Source of the DNA: Liolophura sinensis
Taxonomy: Eukaryota; Mollusca; Polyplacophora; Chitonida; Chitonidae
Assembly (NCBI RefSeq): GCF_032854445.1
Contig: NC_088296.1
Span: 17,227,485-17,291,484, forward strand
Direction: 5' to 3'
DNA: 64,000 nt
How positions within the stretch are numbered: the stretch's first letter is position 1; each line of letters begins with the position of its first letter. The notes beneath the pieces were generated by a model. That model ran no database searches. It was not told where the DNA came from and was given only the letters and a program-made list of their open reading frames with translations. This document shows positions 12,559 through 24,798 of this stretch, in pieces. Made by a program: the position numbers and the translations under genes.

Positions 12559-13484
12559 TAAGACCGATTCAGATTCATTTAGCACAGTTTTAACAGGAAA
12601 CCAAAACCTAACAACAGAACTGCCTTTATTAACCTGGTGTCACGTGAGTGCCTTACATGAAGCTTGCCAAGCGAATGATACATTTTAACAAAGAACCACT
12701 AAGCATAACCGGGGCTAGGGGCTGTATATTCTAGCATGGAGCACGATCTGAACACTGATTCACTAAGTCACTAGAACATGCCTTGCGTCCCTCCGTTGAA
12801 AACTGTTGACTGCTTCTCTTTTCATGATTCCTTCATATTTTCCTACTTTATATACTTTCTTAGTTCTTTGATTGTTTGTGTTATACTTCGTTTTGGGAAT
12901 TCGCTTTGCGAGAATTGACCTGGAACGTCCTTACTGGTTGACGGCTGGTATACAAATGTTTGTTTCGATGCTTAGGTCAGAAAGTACATAGGTTCGGTAT
13001 TATATTTTGTATTAAGTCTGATATACATTGACTTTTTAACACGCTGCATTTTGGTATACAGGTAGAAACTATCCTACTTTGAAATATGTACAACCGATAT
13101 TTACTTATTTATTTGATTCTCTGACTTATTTGACTTATTAATCATGGTCAAGAATTCATCACTTCGGGCGGTATAATTGATGGAGCAATCCAGAGTGTCC
13201 CGGGTAAACCACGACCGCTGGCAAATTGCCGACAAACTTCCCCACATGTGACGGACCGATGTGACGGACCGATGTGCACACCATAGTGGTGGAAGACAAG
13301 ATCTTGGCAGCGAACTCTGGACTGCTTATCAGGCCACACGACCGCTTATTGTAACGGATGTTGGTCAAGCAGTGAAAACCGGTGGTAGTACAAATTGCCT
13401 GTACCTGTGTAGGCTTGACCCTGCAACTTGCGCATACGTGCCATTGAAAGACTTTATCCACGACCAGCTGATGCTAATTTGTGT
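12559..13484. other. Non-coding stretch, nothing recognised
   Basis: No gene recognised. About 12780-12930 shows loose similarity to 36545-36680 (actgcttctct, tcttgg/tctta, cctgaaacg/cctggaacg phrases), perhaps an old duplication or dispersed repeat. A short tandem gtgacggaccgat pair occurs at 13250-13274. Confidence 0.35.
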
Positions 13485-13550
13485 CATTGATGTTTTACGT
13501 TGTACTCAAGAATATTTCACTTATACGACGGTTGCCAGCACTGCACTGTT
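13485..13550 (-). mobile_element. SINE 3' fragment
   Basis: Minus-strand tail end: cattgatgttttacgttgta, ctcaagaatatttcacttat, acgacggttgccagc. Only about 65 bp remain. Confidence 0.65.
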
Positions 13551-13904
13551 CGTTTTGTTTCTTTTTTTTTTGGCTATTTTTTTTTAAAGTTAGCCCTGGA
13601 CAAACCACTTGGCATCAATAAGCCGTTGGTCACGAAATCACACGACCCACATGGCCTGGTTTACAGGGTACACTGAAGATAGACTACTATTTGGAACATC
13701 GTTGCGTTGAAACATTGAACAGTCATGATAAATCTGTATGTATACAATGTTTCAATAATACAATTTTGGTAGTTGTTTTTTTTTTTTTGGGGGGGGGGGG
13801 TCAGTAAAAAGAGAATATTATTTAGATATTAGTTATACCACTATTATAGAACTATACACCGAAGCTCTCCAGAGTTGTCTCCCTTGAACAACTGTTAATT
13901 TGAA

Positions 13905-14065
13905 TTGTACACGCACGTGGGAAGGTTTTGCAGCAACCTGCGGAAGGTTTTCCCCAGGCTCTGCCCGGCTTCCACCCAACATAATGCTGGCCGACGTCGT
14001 ATAAGTGGAATAATCTTGAGTACGGCGTAAAACATCAATCAATCAAATAAATAAATAAATGAACT
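13905..14065 (+). mobile_element. SINE, body and 3' end
   Basis: Recognisable from cacgtgggaaggttttgcag through cagcaacctgcggaagg, cataatgctggccgacgtcg and cttgagtacggcgtaaaaca to an (aaat)n tail at 14046-14062. Confidence 0.8.
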
Positions 14066-14084
14066 GAATTGAAAATTTCATCTG

Positions 14085-15560
14085 TTAGTAAGCAGGCTTA
14101 GATTACTACATGAAACATCCCCTAGGCGCTCTATTGTCGCCTTAGTCTAATAAGCTGAGTCTAAATCAGTCAACTCTTTGTTCAGTGATCGAGCGGTGAA
14201 CACCTTAGTCGAATGAGCTGAGTCTAAATCAGTCAACTCTTTGTTCAGTGATCGAGCGGTGAACACTTTAGTCGAATAAACTGAGCCTAAATCAGTCAAC
14301 TCTTTGTTCAGTGATCGAGCGGGTGAACACCTTAGTCGAATGAGCTGAGTCTAAATCAGTCAACTATTTGTTCAGTGATCGAGCGGTGAACACCTTAGTC
14401 GAATGAGCTGAGTCTAAATCAGTCAACTCTTTGTTCAGTGATCGAGCGGTGAACACTTTAGTCGAATAAACTGAGTCTAAATCAGTCAACTCTTTGTTCA
14501 GTGATCGAGCGGGTGAACACCTTAGTCGAATGAGCTGAGTCTAAATCAGTCAACTATTTGTTCAGTGATCGAGCGGTGAACACTTTAGTCGAATAAGCTG
14601 AGTCTAAATCAGTCAACTCTTTGTTCAGTGATCGAGCGGTGAACACCTTAGTCGAATGAGCTGGGTTCAAACCTGTCAACCCCTTGTCGTGAACAATTTG
14701 GCCGAAGGACTTTCTCTGCGGCCAAAAGTAGACCGATCAATCCTTCAGTCGATTGAACAGGTTTCGAACTTATTATTTCTCTCGTTAAAATTAGATGAAT
14801 AGAATGAGCTGGCTGTGTGTCTGACAAAGGTTTGTTCAGAAACAGAACAGTCAACAATTTAAACTGCCCTTATAAGCGGAGATCAGTCGAATGCTCCAAA
14901 AATGTTTGAAGCAGCGTTTGCCCTACTTTCACTCCACCAGTCGAGTTGTGTAGCCGAGGCCTTTTATTAGAGTCTCAAGGCCTCATCGGAATCAGCAAAA
15001 CCTGGATTCCATTCAGTCACCTTAATGGTTTACTACGGTGGTAAACACTTTAGTCGAACCTGCCGGTTAGCTTTTCCTCATTAATGATCAAAATTCAAAT
15101 TGGTAACACTCTGGTTGATGGAGCTGGTTTGCGTTTCGACATTATAAATCAAGATACAAAGTGGTAAACACCTTAGTCGGATGTGCTGGTTTCGCGTTTC
15201 TACATAATGGGTCAAAATTCGAATCGGTAATCACTTTGGTTGATAGAGCTGGTTTAGATTTTCAACATCACACGTCAGAATTCGAATTGGTCAACACTTT
15301 AGCCGAATGAGCTGGTTTAGAGTTTCTACATTATACGTCAGAATTCGAACTGGTCAACACTTTACACCTTAGTCGGATGTGTTGGATAGACCCTAGATCT
15401 ACCGCTCCCGAAGCGGACGCTCTTCAAACTGTGCTATCGGGGCCGCTCATTATACATGTAAGCCAGGATTCGAGTGTCGGTCAACACTTTAGTCGGATGA
15501 GCTGGTTTCGCGTTTTTCACATTATTAATCATGATTCGGACATTTTAGATAAGCTTGTTT
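14085..15560. repeat. 63-bp minisatellite with 190-bp higher-order repeat
   Basis: Units of 63-64 bp contain gaatgagctgagtctaaatc, agtcaactctttgttcagtg and atcgagcggtgaacacctta. Unit landmarks fall at 14211, 14274, 14338, 14401, 14464, 14528, 14591 and 14654. Three unit types (63+63+64 bp, marked by gaatgag, gaataaa and the extra base in gcgggtgaa) recur every 190 bp. After 14690 the array decays into diverged units with gagctggttt about every 62-63 bp up to roughly 15530. No coding content. Confidence 0.9.
15385..15455 (-). mobile_element. Head of a second tRNA-derived SINE family
   Basis: Read on the minus strand this gives a tRNA-like stretch, gatagcacagtttgaagagc then gtccgcttcgggagcggtag and atctagggtc. 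It matches the head of the element at 25141 (tatagcacagttggtagagc, gtccgc). It sits inside the decayed part of the 63-bp array, so it inserted after the array formed. Confidence 0.6.
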
Positions 15561-16654
15561 CTAGTCTGTCAACTGTTTAACCAATATTCTTACGTTATAT
15601 AACAAACAGATCATTATTGAACACTGTTTATATTTTAATAGTACACAGGATATTTGAATACTGTTTACATTCTATCGTGACTAAGCAATAATAACAATCT
15701 GCTTTATCAAAACGATTTGTCAATTTATCATTATATAAGAATTTATGTGTGCAAAGTTTGTTTGCAACTGTTCATTACTGGTGTCTCCGCTGTAAATGGG
15801 CTATATGCCTGTTTGTGGATGGAGCAAAAAAAAAAAATAAACACTTCTCGTCTTATCAGTTCATTTCAAACTTTATTTACTGTTGATTTTTTTTTGCATA
15901 AGAAGATAAATGGGCTAAACGTAAGATAACAGGCTATACGGAACGGAACGTTTTGCATTACATTGGGATTATTTACCGTACATTGTGTAGTCGTCCTATA
16001 CAGTTCACCATGACAAATTCGATATAATGTACCGTAAGGCTTCAAATCATACACAAGTATTCCAGCATCTTTTTTATATAACATAGGTGGGTGGACCATA
16101 AATGTGCAATGTGTACCATATTGTTTGATCAATTCGTTTAATGGCAGCATATATTAGCAAGATATATATATAGCTGGTTACAGTAACAATATAGTGGAAA
16201 CAGAGCCCATTTTCTCCTTTCGCGGTGTTTCCGAAACATTAAAAAATAGAAATTATTGCACTCTAAATCCCTATATATATAGTATACAGATTGACACCAC
16301 TTTTTGTGTTTTATGTGTTCCTGTTATTGTAGACTGCCTATGTGTTGCTATTTTGCTTCCACTAAACCACAAATAGCATTTAATTTAATTAACAACAATT
16401 AAACTTTAAGCAAACTCATCTGTTAAAAACATCTGTGTCACAATGTAGCTGTTACACGTCTTAGGCCACACTTGTTCAAAATAAAAATCTCCGAACGACC
16501 AAGTAAACAAACAGCCTTACAATCCATATCTTAAGGCAACACGGCCTCAACAAATCACAGGTTAGGTTATGATTTCCAATGTGAATGTACAATTGTTTAT
16601 GGTAAATGGCAATGAAATGTCTTTTTCGTGATTGGCCCTTAGTTGATAGTCGTC
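15561..16654. other. AT-rich stretch downstream of the NACHT gene
   Basis: No gene recognised. It lies 3' of the minus-strand NACHT gene and may include its 3' UTR, but no clear polyadenylation signal was assigned. Confidence 0.35.
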
Positions 16655-17554
16655 TTAATAAGGACAGTATTTGTTGTAGTACATGCGGTGTACTGCAACT
16701 GTGTTTCTGTATGTCAGTCTACATTGAAAGGGATATTTGCTTTTCCTGCCCCACGCCTTACCGAGGCTCGTCATCCCAACCGAAACCTGAATATTAGGGT
16801 ATGCGTAGCAGACCTGCACATTAGAGTTAACTTCTGATCTAATCTTATCCAGGAGTCTCAACCGGTGCAGATCCTCAAGCTGCGGCTGTCGCGGAACTAT
16901 CAAGAAAAGCGTCAGCTCTATCTCAACAGATTTTATAGCGTTAATTAAGAAGTTTAAATAGGAGCAGATGATGTAATCGGGTAATATAAACACACTGAGA
17001 ACCAATGGGAAATCTTCGTTAACAAACGGTCCTCTTGGGCAGTATTTATTAGCGACACGTTCAATGAAGTCAAAGTGATGCCATTCCTTCTGGAAATCCT
17101 TTGTGCGATATACATGTATCTGCACATATACGTGTGACATTTGATGTACCATATGACACAGGTACTCACATTTATCAGCATACGACTTATGTTCAGAAAT
17201 ACATGAAAATGCTACAGTGTCGCAGTCGGGATCAATTTCACATCTATGTAAAACAGGTAAAATAGGTAAAAATGAAATCGCCTGCGGAGGTCTTGAATGA
17301 TAATCTAAGTTAAGTAAATACAGCCTAAATAACTCATCGTTTTCAAACACTATGCTTTCGGCTATCTCCCTAACTTCATCATAGTCCCTGTTTGAAGCTA
17401 GTTCTTGAAGTAAGTGTTCACATAGGTATATATCGCCGAGTTCCTGACCGCTCTCACTTGTCAGACGCCCTACATATTTCTCAAATCCTGAGAAAATAAG
17501 ATTGTAAAATCTCTGGTTAGTAATCCAGAGTTCAGTAAATGGTTCACTAATCAT
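16655..17554 (-). CDS. C-terminal region of the NACHT protein, in a shifted frame
   Basis: A 299-residue open frame that starts in the ATGA overlap at 17551-17554, exactly where the NACHT frame stops. The protein sense continues smoothly (helical segments typical of the region after NACHT), so one protein is probably interrupted by a 1-base shift, by a sequence error, or by a very short unrecognised intron. The C-terminal part is rich in Leu/Ile/Val and Cys, with blocks such as FILPDYIICSYLNFLI and LTLFLIVPRQPQLEDL. I do not recognise clear leucine-rich repeats, WD repeats or a TIR domain. It ends with a normal stop at 16655. It could also be a functional separate ORF, but that would be unusual in an animal gene. 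Confidence 0.6.
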   Translation of the reverse strand: MISEPFTELWITNQRFYNLIFSGFEKYVGRLTSESGQELGDIYLCEHLLQELASNRDYDEVREIAESIVFENDELFRLYLLNLDYHSRPPQAISFLPILPVLHRCEIDPDCDTVAFSCISEHKSYADKCEYLCHMVHQMSHVYVQIHVYRTKDFQKEWHHFDFIERVANKYCPRGPFVNEDFPLVLSVFILPDYIICSYLNFLINAIKSVEIELTLFLIVPRQPQLEDLHRLRLLDKIRSEVNSNVQVCYAYPNIQVSVGMTSLGKAWGRKSKYPFQCRLTYRNTVAVHRMYYNKYCPY

Positions 17555-18412
17555 ATTATGCCGAATTTCTGTAATATCTCCTTTCCTACAAAGTCCGTCT
17601 GCTTCTGCTTGAATCCCGTGTAAGCTACCTCGCTAGCAGTACTTAATAGCGCTTCGATTGTTACATCTCTGGTGTCGTCGATTTTATAAATATATCGCTC
17701 CAAGGTCACCGTGATTACTTCTTCTAGAATGTCAACCATATTGGATGGAATATCACCGCCCTTTTCTTCCACAAGCCCACACAGTAATAGTGTTATGAAT
17801 GGATTCATAGACAGTTGTTTCAACGTATTGTCACTCTGTAGCCTGGCCAAGAGTACGTCTCTATGGTTTTTGTCCGAATCTTTAAAGTATTTACAGATGT
17901 AAGATTTCACGTTACCTTCTGTAAAGGCGGTTATTTCCAAATGAACATTGGCGTATTCAATATAAGCCTGAACAGATTCAGGTCGTCCGGTTATGATCAC
18001 ATTTGCACCACGAAGACACTGTCCTTTCAATAAACCCAGCACAACTGCATTGCCTTCTTGTGTCAGCTCATCTACACCATCGATGACCAACAAAAACTTC
18101 TTCCCACATCTCATCATGCATTCGTAAACATCGGCCTCATTCGCAGAATAATCTTTTGGAAAAAGTTGCTCAAAGATGGACCGTTTCAAGCTATCTCCGA
18201 CAGTTGATCGTGCTTCTACAAGTAGCAACAAATCAAAACGATGATTGTAAATGAAGTTGTTGTTTGTTGCCCAGAGGTACACCAGCCTTCTACACAATGT
18301 GCTCTTCCCTATCCCTGCTAAACCTTGGATGAAGGTGACTTTCTTCACTCGAAAACAGCAATTCACTGAGACCTTATGAGTTTCAGCATCAACTGGTGTA
18401 TTCGACTGATCA
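17551..18412 (-). CDS. NACHT NTPase domain, exon of an NLR-like or related STAND protein
   Basis: Codes a NACHT/STAND signalling ATPase, an intracellular nucleotide-driven switch used in innate immunity and cell death. Seen directly: Walker A GLAGIGKST about 30 residues into the exon, Walker B FLLVIDGVDEL, sensor-1-like ANVIITGRPES, then ITAFTEGNVKSYI and a MNPFITLLLCGL helix, all in the usual NACHT order. The open frame continues upstream of 18366 to a probable splice acceptor (tttcag, AG at 18413-18414), so 18412 is the exon start rather than a true initiation codon; the exon joins in phase 2. The frame ends in a TGA at 17551-17553 and continues in another frame (next entry). No effector or LRR domain is visible in this exon. 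CARD exons on the same strand (24.8 and 61.2 kb) are possible N-terminal partners. Confidence 0.82.
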
Positions 18413-18414
18413 CT

Positions 18415-19734
18415 GAAACGACATGTATGTTGATTTTATGCACAATGTATACTCACGAATGCAATTACTGTGATTTTCCGTAGATCTGACAACAACTGAT
18501 TAGTTTCCACAAATAACTGAAAGGGCATGTTTATTTTCATTATGTATAATACATATTCTACAGTAGTCTGAACACCGAAAACTTGTCTATAATATCTTCA
18601 CTTCTTTACAGCAGCAGGTGCTCTATCTTTTTCATATCAATGAGATTTACATATTTGGGGAATTGTCGCAGAATTGTTAACTATTAGAAATGTGAATTTG
18701 AAATGTTGATACTGTAAATAGAGTGAGTTTTGATGTATGAGATAGAAAAGTCTGTGTATTTAAAACTTGATTACCTACCCCCAGGCTCATGAATACAAAT
18801 CAGTCCAGGTAATATTTACATATATTTTCCATAATTTATATATTCACCCAAAATGATTTCTATATACTTGTGAAGTTCAATTAATTTTTCATACATATAA
18901 AAATTATCGTAATTGGCAAGACACAGATACAGAACGTGAAGATTTAAGAATATTCATTTTGTATACAGATAGTTTATTCAAATATTCACTATTAAGACAT
19001 CTAAGGTACGCTAATATGTGGTTAATTTCGTGAAACATAAACCTGATGGTTAAGGATGTTGTCGTTGAGCTTGTGTTTGTGCATGTGAGTGCGGTAGATT
19101 GCTTTACAGTTTCAGTAGCTATACTTTCCATAAACAACGTCTCCCATTTTTATAAAGACGAAATTTATCCCACTCGAGTGGCACAAACAGTTAGTAACCA
19201 GAAAGGGCGCCAAGAAAGCGCATTCTAACCTTGCAGTAAATGAATTATAGCCTTGCTTTGTTCATTTCAATGGACAGTACTGGTAAATATAGTCCATGGT
19301 CAGCTGAAGGTTTCCATTACTTGTGACTGAAACTTCAGGTGACTAATTAAACTTCGGATTAGTTATATAACGTGTGAGAATTCGAAATTGACTTTGCTGT
19401 TATTATTTCAGGAGAATGGGCAAATTGTGAGATGAACAGGGGATGTATCATGACTGACATATTAAATCAAATTTATAAAACGTGTGGCGTAATTGTTATT
19501 GAAGCAACTGGAAATTGCATCATGCTTTTATTTTAATTTATACAAATTCCACTCACAGAGTCACGGACACTAGCAAATTATGAAATATAAATATAATCTT
19601 TTGTTTCATTGATGTTTGAAACCATGCTCAATAATTTTTCACTCACACCACCGGGTAAAGTTTATTGCAGAAGGAAACTGCAGTGTCTTGATCCTCGTGC
19701 GCATAATATTTCTTTCGTTCGACTGAAGTCCTAC
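18415..19734. other. Probable intron or upstream region of the NACHT gene
   Basis: AT-rich. No convincing upstream exon was recognised on the minus strand although the phase-2 acceptor at 18413 demands one. Confidence 0.35.
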
Positions 19735-19850
19735 TCTAGAAGATTTTACCTGCACGACGGCGACCAGCATGCATTTTAGTGGGAAGAAACCGGGCAGAGA
19801 CCTTGGGAAGCCGAAGGTCATCCGTACGTTAAAGGCAGACCTCACGTACA
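19735..19850 (-). mobile_element. Diverged SINE fragment
   Basis: Contains gcacgacggcgaccagcatg, gggaagaaaccgggcagaga and aaggtcatccg, in the order expected for a minus-strand copy of the common SINE. Strongly mutated. Confidence 0.55.
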
Positions 19851-20590
19851 ACAGGGGAGGACGCTAATGTGGAAGGGTTATTTATGCCGAATGTCTTGGT
19901 GAAAAAGTCCTGCGCCATTATGCTGCACTAGCACTAAGCACTCAACCAAGGAGGGTTTCTCATGCGTAAGGAGTTCATCATTAAATGGTATCCTTAGCAT
20001 GAATCTTTGCAGGTCAAAGACCGATGTCAAAGTCTTACCCTCTCCGGCTGCAGTGATGCTTGCGGCCCTCCACGATTTTCAGGTTTGTGTAAACATGGTC
20101 GAAGTCCATCTTTAACCAACCAAACCATGGTATTGGATGAAAGTTGGATAGTCGCCGAGTGTAGCACTGTTTCAGCTCCTCTTGAAACTTGCACAGATCA
20201 TCTGCACAGAAGATTCACATATCAAACACATACCTGTATTCTGCAAACATCTTGTGTAATCGTGAACATAAATCACATTTAGACAAACATACTCAAATTA
20301 ACAGGTGCTTAACGTCGTCACCAAGAATTTCTCGCTTGTACAACCATGGCTAAAATCTGTGTAGGACGCCAGAGTTCGGTGTAAACGAGAGACCATTGAC
20401 AGTTACCTTTCGAACTAAAAAAATTATCTCAACAGAACCTTCTAGGTTAATAATGTTTGTCCGCAAAGGTTTCGTGGACAATAAGAAAAGGGACTGCCTG
20501 TTGGTAATTAACACTTCGTTGTACATGTAACCTATTTGGTAACCTATACGCTACTATCATTACAGTCTACCTCACTCGTGTTCTCTTACT
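19851..20590. other. Non-coding stretch, nothing recognised
   Basis: No gene, splice pattern or repeat recognised between the diverged SINE and the simple-repeat block. Confidence 0.35.
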
Positions 20591-20594
20591 GACA

Positions 20595-22080
20595 CTAATC
20601 ACACTTCTCCCATTACCGTTAAGCCAGCTGCAGTATCTATCTCTGGCCCCAGTGGCGTCACTACCGCACTACCGACCCCAGTACATGTCACTACATGCAC
20701 CACTAGCCCCACTGCTGTCACTACTGCTATCCCCAGTGCTGTCACTACCGTTAGCCCCTCTGCTAGCCCCACTGCTGTCAGTCCGACTGACCGCGCTGCA
20801 GTCACAACTAGCCCCGCTTCTGTCATTCCCGCTGGCCCCGCTGCTGTCACTACCGCTAGCCTCAGCTACTACAGCTAGCCCCACTGTTGTCACTATTGAT
20901 AGCCCCACTGCTATCACCACCGCTAGCCTCACAGCTGTTACTATCGCTAGCCAAAATACTTTCACTACTGCTAGCCCAACAGCTGCCCCTGTCGCTATGC
21001 TGTCACCACTACTAGTTTCACTACTGTCACCACCGCTAGCCCCGCTACAGTCATAACCGCCCACCCCACTATTATCACTGCAGCTAGCCTCACTGTTGTC
21101 ACTATCACTAGCCCCACTGCTGTCACTACCGCTATCGTCGCTGTAGTCACAACTAGCCCCACTGCTGTTACCATTAGCGTCGCTGCTGTCACTAACAATT
21201 GCCCTCTGGTGTCAATACCACTAACAACATTGCTGTCACTATCAATAAGCCTGCTGCTATCACCACCGCTAGCCTCACAGCTGTTACTATTGCTAGCCAA
21301 AATACTTTCACTACTGCTAGCCCAACAGCTGCCCCTGTCGCTATGCTGTCACCACCACTAGTTTCACTACTGTCACCACCGTTAGCCCCGCTACAGTCAT
21401 TACCGCCCACCCCACTATTATCACTGCAGCTAGCCTCACTGTTGTCACTATCACTAGCCCCACTGCTGTCACTACCGCTATCGTCGCTGTAGTCACAACT
21501 AGCCCCACTGCTGTTACCATTAGCGTCGCTGCTGTCACTAACAATTGCCCTCTGGTGGCACTACCACTAACAACATTGCTGTCACTACCAATAAGCCTGC
21601 TGCTGTCACTACCAATAAACCTGCTGCTGTCGCTACTAATAACCTTGCTGCTGTCACTACCAGTACCCACTGTTGTCACCAACAATAGCCCACTGCTTTC
21701 ACTGTCAACAACCATGTTGCTGTCACTACCAATGACTCTGCTGTTGTCACTACCAATAATCCCACTGCTGTCACTACCAATAACCCTGCTGCTGTCATTA
21801 CCAGCTGCTGTCACTACCAAAAACCCTGCTGCTGTCATTACCAGTTGCTGTCAGCACCAATAACCCTGCTGCTCTTACTACCAGCTGCTGTCCATACCAA
21901 TAACCCTGCTGCTGTTACTAAAAGCTGCCGTCACTACCAATAACCCTGCTGCTGTTAATACAAGCTGCTGTCACTACCAATAACCCTGCTGCTGTCACTA
22001 TCACTAACATCACTGCTGTCACTACTAATAACCCTGCTGCTGTCACTACCAACAGCCCCGCTTCGCTGCAGTCCCTACCG
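20595..22080. repeat. Low-complexity gctgtcactacc-type repeat with a 346-bp tandem duplication
   Basis: Short imperfect units around gctgtcactaccgctagcc (15-24 bp spacing) fill the block. A 346-bp segment is duplicated in tandem: ctatcaccaccgctagcc starts at 20911 and again at 21257, with near-identical sequence following. ORFs on both strands translate to Leu/Ser/Pro or Val/Thr/Ala strings and reflect composition only. Confidence 0.88.
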
Positions 22081-23955
22081 CCTATCCAGCTGCTCTCGCT
22101 ACTGCTACTACCCAGATACTAATGCTACCACTAACTCAGCTGGTGCCAATGTCGCTAATCCCACTGCAGTCTCTACCGCTTATCTAGCTGCTGTCGCCAC
22201 TGCTACTACCCAGATACTAATGCTACCACTAACTCTGCTGGTGCCAGTGTCGCTAATTCCACTGCAGTCTCTACCGCTTATCTAGCTGCTGTCGCCACTG
22301 CTACTACCCAGATACTAATGCTACCACTAACTCTGCTGGTGCCAGTGTCGCTAATCCCACTGCAGTCTCTACCGCTTATCTAGTTGCTGTCGCTACTGCT
22401 ACTACCCAGATACTAATGCTACCACTAACTCAGCTGGTGCCAGTGTCGCTAATCCCACTGCAGTCTCTACCGCTTATCTAGCTGCTGTCGCCACTGTTAC
22501 TACCCAGATACTAATGCTACCACTAACTCTACTGGTGCCAGTGTCGCTAATCCCACTGCAGTCTCTACCGCTTATCTAGTTGCTGTCTCTACTGCTACTA
22601 CCCAGATGCTATTGCTACCACTAACTCTGCTGCTGTCAGTGTCGCTAATCCCTCTGCAGTCTCTACCGCTTATCTAGTTGCTGTCGCTACTGCTACTACC
22701 CAGATGCTACTGCTACCACTAACTCTGCTGGTGCCAGTGTCGCTAATCCCACTGCAGTCTCTACCGCTTATCTAGTTGCTGTCGCTACTGCTACTACCCA
22801 GATGCTAATGCTACCACTAACTCTGCTGGTGCCAGTGTCGCTAATCCCACTGCAGTCCCTACCGCTTATCTAGCTGCTGTCGCTACTGCTACTACCCAGA
22901 TGCTATTGCTACCACTAACTCTGCTGGTGCCAGTGTCGCTAATCCCGCTGCAGTCTCTACATTTTATCTAGCTGCTGTCGCTACTGCTACTACCCAGATG
23001 CTATTGCTACCACTAACTCAGCTGGTGCCAGTGTCGCTAATCCCGCTGCAGTCTCTACCGCTTATCTAGCTGCTGTCGCTACTGCTACTACCCAGATACT
23101 ATTGCTACCACTAACTCAGCTGGTGCCAGTGTCGCTAATCCCGCTGCAGTCTGTACGGGTTATATAGCTGCTGTCGCTACTGCTACTACCTAGATGCTAT
23201 TGCTACCACTAACTCAGCTGGTGCCAGTGTCGCTAATCCCGCTGCAGTCTCTACGGGTTATATAGCTGCTGTCGCTACTGCTACTACCCAGATACTATTG
23301 CTACCACTAGCTCAGCTGGTGCCAGTGTCGCTAATCCCGCTGCAGTCTCTACATGTTATCTAGCTGCTGTCGCTACTGCTACTACCCAGATACTAATGCT
23401 ACCACTAACTCAGCTGCTGTCAGTGTCGCTAATCCCTCTGCAGTCTCTACCGCTTATCTAGTTACTGTCGATACTGCTACTACCCAGATACTAATGCTAC
23501 CACTAACTCAGCTGGTGCCAGTGTCGCTAATCCCACTGCAGTCTCTACCGCTTATCTAGCTGCTGTCGCTACTGCTACTACCCAGATGCTATTGCTACCA
23601 CTAACTCAGCTGGTGCCAGTGTCGCTAATCCCGCTGCAGTCTCTACCGCTTATCTAGCTGCTGTCGCTACTGCTACTACCCAGATAATATTGCTACCACT
23701 AACTCAGCTGGTGCCAGTGTCGCTAATCCCGCTGCAGTCTCTACCGCTTATCTAGTTGCTGTCGCTACTGCTACTACCCAGATGCTATTGCTACCACTAA
23801 CTCAGCTAGTGCCAGTGTCGCTAATCCCTCTGCAGTCTCTACCTCTTATCTAGTTACTGTCGCTACTGCTACTACCCAGATACTATTACTACCACTAACT
23901 CAGCTGGTGCCAGTGTCGCTAATCCCTCTGCAGTCTCTACAGGTTATCTATGGTA
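22081..23955. repeat. 98-bp minisatellite, about 19 units
   Basis: Unit landmark cccagata(c/t) falls at 22111, 22209, 22307, 22405 and so on at 98-bp steps to about 23875. Units read actaatgctaccactaactc, agctggtgccagtgtcgcta, atcccactgcagtctctacc, gcttatctagctgctgtcgc. Since 98 is not a multiple of 3 the frame rotates between units, arguing against coding. The unit shares gctgtcgctact phrases with the preceding block, so it probably arose from it. Confidence 0.93.
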
Positions 23956-24798
23956 TTCCCCATAGCGTTCAAAATAAACCCAGTAAAGATACTATAGATT
24001 TTTCAGCAATCTGTATTGAAAATTCATTGTTAGGATGAATCTGAAAACCCACAGCTAAACCACCGAAAACTAAGCATGGGACTTCTATGGTCGCTTGACG
24101 TTAAACCCCAAGCACTCACTCTATGGTCGCTCGACTACGTCGAAAACAAAGACTTTCCCCCTTTGTATGTAAACTGTTACGTCACTGACTTTCTCTTATT
24201 ACTATTTATTACGCTTTTTTTTAACTACTACATATATGATCCAAGAAATTTAAACATGAATGAATTTTAACTTTTACACTGCAACTAGCAATGGTCGTAT
24301 AAAATATATGTGCACGCCATGTTGTATTCACTCTTATATTGAAATAACGCACAGACATTAAGGGTCTTATATTATTAATAATAATATTAAATATCATAAA
24401 AGTTTCTTCAAAGATAGCATGATGTACGAAGAGATCTTTCACCGCGGATATTACACGTGGCCCTGGATATACTTTAGGTTTTATCATGGGTTTTGTTATC
24501 ACGAGGTCGATCAAGTAGACATTGATGACAAAAACAACATGTTTGTTTTCTTTTTGCTTTGTTTGCGGTTCACCGTCATTTTGTGCATAATTATTGTCAC
24601 ATTACGACGGTGTCTCTTCCTGTTGAGATGAAACCAGACATGAGTTCTCTACCAGTCACCATCTGCTTACTCGGTCACAGCACCGAGGCGATTAACTGAA
24701 TAATGAACTAGATATGAATAATAATCAGCGACAGGAATATTCATTTATTGATTTATCATACATTAATACCTCAAAATGAAAAAAAATTACATATAGCT

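Noticed and set aside
12780-12960. Possible paralogy with 36545-36700, and 4890-4950 with 35640-35700
   Set aside because: Similarity is short and patchy; the segment order is scrambled, so dispersed repeats explain it as well as duplication.
20652-21863. Leu/Ser/Pro and Val/Thr/Ala-rich ORFs on both strands
   Set aside because: Low-complexity repeat translation; frames are open on opposite strands at once and the next array has a 98-bp period that does not keep frame.
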